A stretch of DNA of 6,101 nucleotides, from contig JACCXG010000543.1 in assembly GCA_013697225.1 (NCBI GenBank), positions 1-6,101 on the forward strand. Direction: 5' to 3'. The translations under genes were made by a program, and so were the position numbers. Below, piece by piece: positions 1 to 5,241 of this stretch. This stretch comes from Acidobacteriota bacterium (GTDB lineage Bacteria > Acidobacteriota > Vicinamibacteria > Vicinamibacterales > 2-12-FULL-66-21). The notes under the pieces were generated by a model. It had not been told where the DNA came from, did not search any database, and saw only the letters and a program-made list of their open reading frames with translations. The first letter of the stretch is position 1; each line of letters begins with the position of its first letter.

Positions 1-761
1 GTGCGGTGCAGCATCTCCTCCGCTTTCCCGGACATGACCGCCCTCAGGAGGTCCACCAGCAGCTTCAGTGAGAGGAAGAGCAGGCCGAGGGCTACGAGGA
101 GGGTGATGAGTGGAGAGCGATCGAACAGCCCGACCAGCAGGGTGGCCACCGGGCGAACGACCGTCTTCAGCGGGTCGAAAAGGTGAAGGCCTCCGGCCCC
201 TTCCACCGCGGAGCCGAGGAAAATTGCCGCACGCGACAGGGATCCGGTCAGGAGCTCGATCGGGAAGACGATCAGCACCGTGATCAGGTTGAACAGGTCG
301 TGCACGGTGGCGCCCGCGAAGGCACGTTCGAACTCCCCGCGCCGCGTGACATGTGCGAGCGACACCAGCGTGTTGGTCACCGAGGTGCCGATGTTCGCAC
401 CCATGATGATTGGCACCGCCCCTTCAACGGTGAGGGCTCCCGCGGCAACCAGGGCGACGGTGAGTGATGTTGTCGTGGACGAGCTCTGGGCCAGCGCGGT
501 GCCCAGGATCCCGACGAAGAGCCCGACGAACGGGTTCGCGGTGCGCTCGACGAGTACCGCGGCGAGGTCCTTCCCGAACAGCCCGAACGCAAGGCCCAGG
601 AGATCCAGGGACAGAAAAAAGGCGAACAGCACGGCCGCGAAGACGAACGGCCGTACCCAGGAGACGAGCGCCGCATGCTTTCCCGTGCGGGCGCCCGGCA
701 GACCCCGCGGCTCGGCGCCCGATTCCGGCGTGGCGCCGACGGGGGGAGTCGATGGAAGCAT
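1..761 (-). CDS. nptA: Na+/phosphate symporter, NptA/SLC34-like (3' end cut by window edge)
   Basis: Predicted inner-membrane protein that imports inorganic phosphate with Na+. The reading frame is open from an ATG at 761-759 to the window edge with no stop, giving 253 residues. A hydrophilic, Pro/Gly-rich N-terminus (about 1-33) precedes hydrophobic segments at about 36-62, 76-90, 98-120, 155-172 and 215-240. The diagnostic first Na_Pi_cotrans repeat is present: QSSST at 92-96, GANIGTSVTNT at 121-131 and the block FERAFAGATVHDLFN at 144-158. These match, from memory, the conserved blocks of SLC34 carriers and of Vibrio NptA. The second QSSS repeat should lie beyond the left edge. Start choice: this is the only ATG ahead of the first membrane helix, but no Shine-Dalgarno sequence precedes it, so the exact start is less sure than the family. 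It follows the AI-2E gene after 53 bp on the same strand. Whether a C-terminal PhoU-like domain exists cannot be seen. Confidence 0.88.
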   Translation of the reverse strand, partial: MLPSTPPVGATPESGAEPRGLPGARTGKHAALVSWVRPFVFAAVLFAFFLSLDLLGLAFGLFGKDLAAVLVERTANPFVGLFVGILGTALAQSSSTTTSLTVALVAAGALTVEGAVPIIMGANIGTSVTNTLVSLAHVTRRGEFERAFAGATVHDLFNLITVLIVFPIELLTGSLSRAAIFLGSAVEGAGGLHLFDPLKTVVRPVATLLVGLFDRSPLITLLVALGLLFLSLKLLVDLLRAVMSGKAEEMLHR

Positions 762-814
762 CGGGCTGTGGGAACAGAGTATACCTGCCCACGGCCTGCC
801 GACCGTCGCCGCAA
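762..814 (-). other. Short intergenic gap between the AI-2E gene and nptA
   Basis: This 53-bp spacer is the only real intergenic stretch in the window. It holds the TATACT hexamer described separately. A possible weak hairpin (GTGGG pairing with CCCAC around that hexamer) has a long loop and no T-run, so it does not read as an intrinsic terminator. Read-through from the mrp operon into nptA therefore remains possible. Confidence 0.6.
778..783 (-). promoter_or_regulatory. Possible -10 element (TATACT) before nptA
   Basis: On the minus strand the hexamer TATACT lies 16 nt before the nptA ATG and is one base from the consensus TATAAT. It stands out in a very GC-rich background. The hexamer 17 bp upstream (ACGGTC) is a poor -35 match. 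If used, transcription would start only about 9-10 nt before the ATG, giving a very short leader, which fits the lack of a Shine-Dalgarno sequence. It could be chance. Confidence 0.3.
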
Positions 815-1804
815 TCAGCCTGTATTGCCGCCCAGCAGCCGTCCGAGCCAGCGGGATTCCGACGAGCTCTCGAGCCCGAACTTCACCGACATGGTGATGG
901 GCACGGCAAGAAGCATCCCGATCGGGCCCCAGAGCCATCCCCACACGATGACCGACAGGAGCACGACTACCGGGGAAAGCCCTATCTGCCTGCCCATGAA
1001 GTACGGCTCCAGCACGCTCCCGAACACGACGTTGATGACTACGTAGCCGAGCGCAACGACCGCGGCGCTCAGCGGCCCGTCCTGGATCAGCGCCAGCAAT
1101 GCGGGGGGCAGTGCCGCAATCAGCGACCCGAAGTTAGGAATGTAATTGAGCAGGAAGGCCACGAGCCCCCAGAGCAGCGCGAACTCGATGCCCATGAGCC
1201 CGACCCAGAGCCCGGCGGCGGCTCCGGTCGCCAGGCTGATGAGTGTCTTCACCCAGAGCCAGACCTGCATCTGTCTACCGACGGCGGCGATCATCTCCCT
1301 GGCGCGGCCCGGCAAGGCTTCGGAGCGGCGGTCGGCGACGTCCGCGCTCTCCATCAGCAGGAACGCGGAGACGAGCACGACGAGAAAGACTATCGACAGC
1401 AGCGTCAGGACGCCGGACAGCGTGGTGACGACGAAGCCGAAGATGAGCGACGGGTCGAGAATGGTGCTCAGGTGGGTCGCATCGATATTCCGGTCGCGCA
1501 GCCAGCCGCCGGAAGCGAGCACGAGCTGACGCAGGCGGGTCTCGTATTCCGGCGCCGCCTGGGCGAACTGCCGGATCGCGGTGGCCACTAGGAGCCCCGG
1601 ACCGAGCAGCGCCCCCAGCACCGCCAGCATCGTGATCAGCACGGCCGCAAGCCGGTGCACCCGGTGCTCCTGCAGCCAGCGGACGAGCGGAAACGTGATG
1701 ATTGCCAGGAACCCGGCGAGCACCAGCGGGATCAACAGCGCAGAGGTGGCCTTGATTCCTGCAGCGATGACGACGAGAGCGGCCGCGCTGACGATGAACT
1801 TCAT
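815..1804 (-). CDS. AI-2E (UPF0118/TqsA-PerM) family membrane transporter
   Basis: Polytopic membrane protein of 329 residues, a normal length for the family. Hydrophobic segments lie at about 3-17, 20-42, 53-77, 122-150, 188-203, 207-240, 246-263 and 276-308. A hydrophilic stretch at about 80-120 falls between the third and fourth segments, as is usual. Family signatures are clear in the C-terminal half: FLLNYIPNFGSLIAALPP at 217-234, VLEPYFMGRQIGLSPVV at 264-280, and WGWLWGPIGMLLAVPIT at 288-304. The ATG at 1804-1802 overlaps the mrpG stop as ATGA, so it should be translationally coupled to the antiporter operon; an AGG about 10 nt upstream is a weak binding site. The family name comes from E. 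coli TqsA, linked to autoinducer-2 export, but other members have been reported as Na+(Li+)/H+ antiporters. The position here favours an ion or pH homeostasis role over signalling; that is inference. Confidence 0.93.
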   Translation of the reverse strand: MKFIVSAAALVVIAAGIKATSALLIPLVLAGFLAIITFPLVRWLQEHRVHRLAAVLITMLAVLGALLGPGLLVATAIRQFAQAAPEYETRLRQLVLASGGWLRDRNIDATHLSTILDPSLIFGFVVTTLSGVLTLLSIVFLVVLVSAFLLMESADVADRRSEALPGRAREMIAAVGRQMQVWLWVKTLISLATGAAAGLWVGLMGIEFALLWGLVAFLLNYIPNFGSLIAALPPALLALIQDGPLSAAVVALGYVVINVVFGSVLEPYFMGRQIGLSPVVVLLSVIVWGWLWGPIGMLLAVPITMSVKFGLESSSESRWLGRLLGGNTG

Positions 1805-2232
1805 GACAGATCTACCTGCCGTTGCTCACCGCGGTCCGTTCGGGACTGTCGATCCTCTGCGGCTGTGGTGTCGTTCGTGGCCAGACTGCTCGGCGGCTGC
1901 GGACCCTTGCGATGCCGGCCGCGCAGTTCGTCGATGATCGTGCCCTCCCAGAGCTTGGCCCCGGCCACATAGGCTGCCCGGCCGATGGTATGTGCTGCCA
2001 CGGGTGCGGTGAGGTAGAGGAACAGCACGATCAGCAGAGACCGCGCAATAGTCGCGAGATCGCCGAAATGGGTTGCCGCCGCCAGGGCCACGCACGCCAC
2101 CCCCAGCGTTGCCGCCTTCGTGGCGACCTGCATCCGCATGAAGACGTCCGGCATCCGCAGAATGCCTATGGCAGCCAGCAGCGTAAACAGGGTCCCGACG
2201 AAGAGGAGGACCACCGTGATGAGCTCCGTCAT
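1801..2232 (-). CDS. mrpG: Na+/H+ antiporter subunit MrpG (MnhG/PhaG)
   Basis: Small membrane subunit of the Mrp antiporter, 143 residues. Three hydrophobic segments are expected at about 4-25, 38-55 and 63-80. Family hallmarks are GILRMPDVFMRMQVATKAAT at 23-42 and LTAPVAAHTIGRAA at 74-87, both typical of the PhaG/MnhG family. Residues from about 101 to the end form a charged, Gln/Arg/Asp-rich tail that makes the protein somewhat longer than the usual 110-125 residues. Start: the ATG at 2232-2230 overlaps the mrpF stop (ATGA) and has AGAGGG at 2240-2245, 7 nt upstream. The open frame runs further back to about 2604, but that extension lies inside mrpF and mrpE in a shifted frame and is not conserved-looking. 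The stop overlaps the start of the AI-2E gene by 4 nt. MrpG is needed for assembly of the full complex in characterised systems. Confidence 0.95.
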   Translation of the reverse strand: MTELITVVLLFVGTLFTLLAAIGILRMPDVFMRMQVATKAATLGVACVALAAATHFGDLATIARSLLIVLFLYLTAPVAAHTIGRAAYVAGAKLWEGTIIDELRGRHRKGPQPPSSLATNDTTAAEDRQSRTDRGEQRQVDLS

Positions 2233-2522
2233 GATGACGCCCTCTTCGCCACGTAGCGCGCAAAGGCGACAGTCCCGACAAACGCGATCAATGTGAGCAC
2301 GAGTGCGGGCTGCAACAGGGCCGGCTCGTTGAAGGCGATCGCAGACGAGGCGAGCATGGCAACCGCCTGCGTGGCGATGAGATCGATCGCCACGACCCGG
2401 TCCGGCAAGGTCGGGCCTCTCAACAGCCGGACCACGGCGAGCAGGATGCCGAACGCCAGCAGCGCCAGGACGACGGGAAGGGTGACATCGAGGAGCGACA
2501 GCCTGCGGAGCGTCTCGATCAT
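2229..2522 (-). CDS. mrpF: Na+/H+ antiporter subunit MrpF (MnhF/PhaF)
   Basis: Small hydrophobic subunit of 97 residues, the normal size. It has three membrane segments at about 13-34, 44-62 and 69-90. The family core RGPTLPDRVVAIDLIA at 35-50, with Asp41 and Asp47, and LIAFVGTVAFARY at 78-90 are both present. In studied Mrp complexes MrpF sits near the membrane part of the ion pathway formed with MrpA and MrpG and is required for antiport. Start: the ATG at 2522-2520 overlaps the mrpE stop as ATGA, with GGAAG at 2530-2534, 7 nt upstream. The same frame is open upstream to about 2954, but that extra Arg/Gly-rich stretch is an out-of-frame reading of mrpE and is not part of this gene. The stop overlaps the mrpG start by 4 nt. 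Confidence 0.95.
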   Translation of the reverse strand: MIETLRRLSLLDVTLPVVLALLAFGILLAVVRLLRGPTLPDRVVAIDLIATQAVAMLASSAIAFNEPALLQPALVLTLIAFVGTVAFARYVAKRASS

Positions 2523-2992
2523 CGGAGCACTTCCAGCAGCCGGCGTTCGAACCCGTCCTTGATGGCCCTCGTGATCCGCTCGCGGTCGTGCAGATACATC
2601 GCATGGATGTAGAGCACGCTCCTGTCGTCCGCTACGTCGAGGCTCAATGTTCCCGGGGTGAGCGACACCATGTTCGCAAGGATGAGAATCTCGAAATCCT
2701 CCCGCGCGTCGAGTGGCACGGCAATCACCCCTGGCCGCATCAGGTGAGTGGGGGTCACGACGTCCCAGGCGACGCGAAAGTTGGCCAGTAGCATTTCCCA
2801 CGTGAAGACGACGAGGAGCTCCAGTGCCGTTCGCGTGCGGCGGATCTGCCCCCGCATGGCAACCGGGCCCTGCAGCACGAGCAGCACCACATATCCCACC
2901 AGGAAGCCGACGATCAGGTTCGACGCGTTCAGCCGTCCTGTCATGCCGACCCACGCCAGCGCGAGGGCGAGGTTCCAGGCCATTCCCTTCAT
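2519..2992 (-). CDS. mrpE: Na+/H+ antiporter subunit MrpE (MnhE/PhaE)
   Basis: Mrp complex subunit of 157 residues, close to the roughly 158 of Bacillus MrpE. The N-terminus is hydrophobic (segments at about 5-18, 23-41 and 56-75), and a more polar C-terminal cytoplasmic domain follows. The conserved region NMVSLTPGTLSLDV at 107-120 and the following LYIHAMY at 127-133 are the signature of the MNHE family; Pro113 lies in it. The ATG at 2992-2990 overlaps the mrpD stop as ATGA and has GGGAG at 3000-3004, 7 nt upstream. A second Met at residue 4 is an alternative start with no clear advantage. Its stop overlaps mrpF by 4 nt. MrpE has no homologue in respiratory complex I and supports assembly and activity of the antiporter. 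Confidence 0.95.
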   Translation of the reverse strand: MKGMAWNLALALAWVGMTGRLNASNLIVGFLVGYVVLLVLQGPVAMRGQIRRTRTALELLVVFTWEMLLANFRVAWDVVTPTHLMRPGVIAVPLDAREDFEILILANMVSLTPGTLSLDVADDRSVLYIHAMYLHDRERITRAIKDGFERRLLEVLR

Positions 2993-4482
2993 GAGCCGTC
3001 TCCCAGCACCGCCCGGATGTAGCCCTCGCGGTCCATCAGTTGATCCGCGGCACGCATCGAGATCTCGAAGAGCGGGCCGGCGCCGAGGCCGATCAGGACC
3101 GTGAACGTGGCGAGCACGGCGATCGGGCCCACCATCAGGCTGAGCCCCCCCTGGACGGGCGTCTCGGGCGCGTCCGGCGGCAGGGGCTTCCAGAACGCCT
3201 CGGCCCAGATCTTCATCATCGACACGAGCGTCAACAGCCCCACTGCCAGGGCGACGCCGACAATCAGGTACTGTTCCGCCTCGAATCCCGCGTGGATCAG
3301 CGCCAGCTTTGCAAAGAATCCGGAGAAGGGTGGCAAGCCGGCAAGCGAGAGGGCCGGCACCAGGAACAGCCCCGCGAGCAGCGGCCGCGACTCGTAGAGC
3401 CCGCCGAGAGACGAGAGCTGCAGGGTGCCGCGAAGGCGATCCACCACGCCGCTCACGAGGAACAGGTTCGTCTTCACGATGATGTGATGCACGATGTAGA
3501 ACACCGACCCGGCGAGTGCCAGCCGCGTGAACAGCCCCAGGCCCATAACCATATAGCCGATCTGGCTGACGATGTGGAACGACAGGATCCGGCGGAAGTC
3601 GTTCTGCGACACCGCCCCAAGCACACCCGTGATCATGGTCAACCCCGCGATGACGAGGATGAGCGTGTGCGTATAGCCCACGTCGTGCACGAACAGCAGC
3701 GTGAAGACCCGGATGAGAGCGTATACGCCGACTTTCGTGAGAAGCCCCGCGAAGAGGGCCGAGATGACCACCGGTGGTGTGTGGTAGGAGGCTGGCAGCC
3801 AGAAGAAGAGCGGAAATACCCCTGCCTTGATCCCGAACGCCACCAGGAACAGCATGGCGACGACGGTGGTGACCCCCGGAGCGCTGCCGTTCTCCAGCTT
3901 CACGGCCAGATCGGCCATGTTCAACGAGCCGGCGGCGCCGTACAGAATGCCTACCGCCGCAAGGAAGAATGCGGAGGCGACGAGGTTCAGCGTCACGTAC
4001 TTCATCGCCCCTTCAATCTGGGGACGGCCGCCGCCGAGCGCGAGCAGGACGAAGGAGGCCATGAGCATGACCTCGAACCAGACGTACAGGTTGAAGAGAT
4101 CCCCGGTCAGGAAGGCTCCGCACACCGACGCGAGCAGAGCGTGAAGCAGCGGGTGATATCCGAACCGCTCCCGTGTCTCGTCTATCGCCACGAGTGAGTA
4201 GACCGCGACCGCCGCGCCGATGAGGCCGGTGACCGCCACCATCAGCGCGCTGAAGAGGTCCGCCACGAGCGTGATGCCGAACGGCGCGGGCCAGTTTCCG
4301 AGCTGCAGGACCAGGATGCCCTGGCGTTCGACGGTCCAGAGCAGCAGCACGCCGGCCACGAGCAGCCCCAGCGCCCCGGCAACGGGGACGGTGCGCTGCG
4401 TCCTCGGGGAGCCATGGGCGAGGAGCGTGACCGCGGCCGTGAGGAGCGGAATGACGATCGGAAGCACGAGCAGCAGCGTCAT
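2989..4482 (-). CDS. mrpD: Na+/H+ antiporter subunit MrpD (MnhD/PhaD), NuoM/NuoN-like
   Basis: Large membrane subunit of 497 residues with about 14 predicted helices, homologous to the proton-pumping NuoM/NuoN subunits of complex I. The Proton_antipo_M domain covers about 125-415. The charged residues expected along the half-channels are all present: Glu137 (in NLYVWFEVMLMASF), Lys219 (in LVAFGIKAGVFPLFFWLP), Lys250 (in LFAGLLTKVGVYALIR), His332/His333 with Lys337, and Lys392 after LPPFSGFF. Glu137 and Lys219 have the same numbering as residues shown to matter in Bacillus MrpD. No damage is visible, so the subunit should be active. The start overlaps the mrpC stop by 4 nt (ATGA) and its upstream binding site is weak, consistent with dependence on coupled translation. 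The C-terminus ends in a short polar tail containing YIRAVLG. Confidence 0.97.
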   Translation of the reverse strand: MTLLLVLPIVIPLLTAAVTLLAHGSPRTQRTVPVAGALGLLVAGVLLLWTVERQGILVLQLGNWPAPFGITLVADLFSALMVAVTGLIGAAVAVYSLVAIDETRERFGYHPLLHALLASVCGAFLTGDLFNLYVWFEVMLMASFVLLALGGGRPQIEGAMKYVTLNLVASAFFLAAVGILYGAAGSLNMADLAVKLENGSAPGVTTVVAMLFLVAFGIKAGVFPLFFWLPASYHTPPVVISALFAGLLTKVGVYALIRVFTLLFVHDVGYTHTLILVIAGLTMITGVLGAVSQNDFRRILSFHIVSQIGYMVMGLGLFTRLALAGSVFYIVHHIIVKTNLFLVSGVVDRLRGTLQLSSLGGLYESRPLLAGLFLVPALSLAGLPPFSGFFAKLALIHAGFEAEQYLIVGVALAVGLLTLVSMMKIWAEAFWKPLPPDAPETPVQGGLSLMVGPIAVLATFTVLIGLGAGPLFEISMRAADQLMDREGYIRAVLGDGS

Positions 4483-4826
4483 GTCTCGGTGATCCGCAGC
4501 ACGTCAGGGTCGTCCGTCTCCGCCGCCTGCCAGCCGCGGCGGAACAGCACCAGCGCAAAAGCCACGACGCCGAAACTGATGACGATCGCCGTCAGGATGA
4601 CTGCCTGGGGCAACGGGTCGGCGAGGGTCCCTCCGGCAACTGAACCGGACACGGGAATGAGCGGCGCGCGCCCTCGAGTGAGGCCGGCTGACGTGAAAAT
4701 CAGCAGGTTGGCGGCGTGGCCGAGCAGTGCCAGGCCGAAGATGATCTTCACGATGCTGCGCCGCAGCATCAGGTAGATCCCCCCCGCGTAGAGCCCGCCA
4801 ACAACGACAGCCAGCAGGAGTTCCAT
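4479..4826 (-). CDS. mrpC: Na+/H+ antiporter subunit MrpC (MnhC/PhaC), NuoK-like
   Basis: Small three-helix subunit of 115 residues homologous to NuoK of complex I. Membrane segments lie at about 3-20, 27-47 and 73-96. The hallmark DPLPQAVILTAIVISFGV at 70-87 and the GHAANLLIF stretch at 36-44 identify it. The C-terminal 15 or so residues are polar and acidic. Its ATG at 4826-4824 is 1 nt past the mrpB stop (TGACATG) and has the strongest binding site in the window, GGAGGA at 4832-4837, 5 nt upstream. This is the only junction in the mrp chain that is not an overlap, so mrpC may initiate more independently. In known complexes MrpC interacts with MrpD and MrpA in the central membrane axis. Confidence 0.96.
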   Translation of the reverse strand: MELLLAVVVGGLYAGGIYLMLRRSIVKIIFGLALLGHAANLLIFTSAGLTRGRAPLIPVSGSVAGGTLADPLPQAVILTAIVISFGVVAFALVLFRRGWQAAETDDPDVLRITET

Positions 4827-4827
4827 G

Positions 4828-5241
4828 TCAGTCCTCCACCAGCGACAGGACCATCAGCAGCGTCATGCCGATGACCACCAGGTACACGCCGATGTCGAAG
4901 AGGATCGGGCTGCCGAGCGCCAGTTTGGTGTTACCGGCCAGCGGCACACTGGCCCACAGGCCGGTCATCAGCGGCAGGCCCGCGAGCAGCGGCAGGAGGC
5001 CGCTGATCAGGGCCAGCAGCAGGCCCACTCCAATCGTGGTGCGCGGATCCACGATCGCCAGAGTTCGTGCCGATGCCGCGTCGTAGGCAATCGCATAGAG
5101 CGCGAGGGCAGCGGCGGCGATGAGGCCGCCGACGAAACCTCCGCCAGGCTGGTTGTGGCCGGCAACCAGGAGGAAGAACGAGTAGAGCAGGAGCACGGGC
5201 TGCAGCGCCCGCACGGCGGTGCGCAGGATCAGTGAGTTCAC
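4828..5241 (-). CDS. mrpB: Na+/H+ antiporter subunit MrpB (MnhB/PhaB)
   Basis: Membrane subunit of 137 residues with four predicted helices at about 14-28, 36-54, 69-90 and 113-134. The MnhB signature GHNQPGGGFVGGL at 28-40 is intact, and SPILFDIGVYLVVIGMTL at 111-128 is the second typical block. Translation starts at a GTG (5241-5239) that overlaps the mrpA stop as GTGA, with GGGAG at 5248-5252, 6 nt upstream. It is the only GTG start in the mrp set. MrpB as a separate protein, rather than fused to the MrpA C-terminus, marks this as a seven-subunit operon. It ends one base before the mrpC start. Confidence 0.96.
   Translation of the reverse strand: MNSLILRTAVRALQPVLLLYSFFLLVAGHNQPGGGFVGGLIAAAALALYAIAYDAASARTLAIVDPRTTIGVGLLLALISGLLPLLAGLPLMTGLWASVPLAGNTKLALGSPILFDIGVYLVVIGMTLLMVLSLVED
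4832..4837 (-). promoter_or_regulatory. Strong ribosome binding site for mrpC
   Basis: GGAGGA on the minus strand, 5 nt before the mrpC ATG and inside the last codons of mrpB. It is the closest match to the Shine-Dalgarno core in the window, and it sits at the only mrp junction that lacks a stop/start overlap. This supports the chosen mrpC start and suggests re-initiation without direct coupling. Confidence 0.7.

Noticed and set aside
377..814. Minus-strand frames at 377-814 and 424-792 overlapping the symporter gene
   Set aside because: Arg/Pro/Ser-rich translations in the wrong frame. The correct frame, open from 761 to the window edge, gives the conserved Na/Pi symporter motifs.
785..814. 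Possible terminator after the AI-2E gene
   Set aside because: No strong GC stem followed by a T-run is visible on the minus strand; only a 5-bp stem with a long loop.
464..1591. Plus-strand open frame of 375 codons opposite nptA and the AI-2E gene
   Set aside because: Its product is rich in Arg, Pro, Gln, Glu and His with no domain, and it lies antisense to two clear membrane protein genes. GC-rich codon bias on the minus strand creates such frames.
2233..2604. Longer upstream version of mrpG starting near 2604
   Set aside because: The extension lies within mrpF and mrpE in another frame. The ATG at 2232-2230 has AGAGGG 7 nt upstream and gives the conserved N-terminus.
2523..2954. Longer upstream version of mrpF starting near 2954
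   Set aside because: The extra N-terminal stretch reads mrpE out of frame and is Arg/Gly-rich. The ATG at 2522-2520, with a binding site and a stop overlap, gives a protein of normal family length.
3057..3068. Perfect 12-bp palindrome TCGAGATCTCGA
   Set aside because: It lies within the mrpD coding region, is isolated, and is explained by ordinary codons; no reason to call it an operator.
3040..4197. Plus-strand open frame of 385 codons opposite mrpD
   Set aside because: Low-complexity, highly charged translation, fully antisense to the intact mrpD; a compositional shadow.
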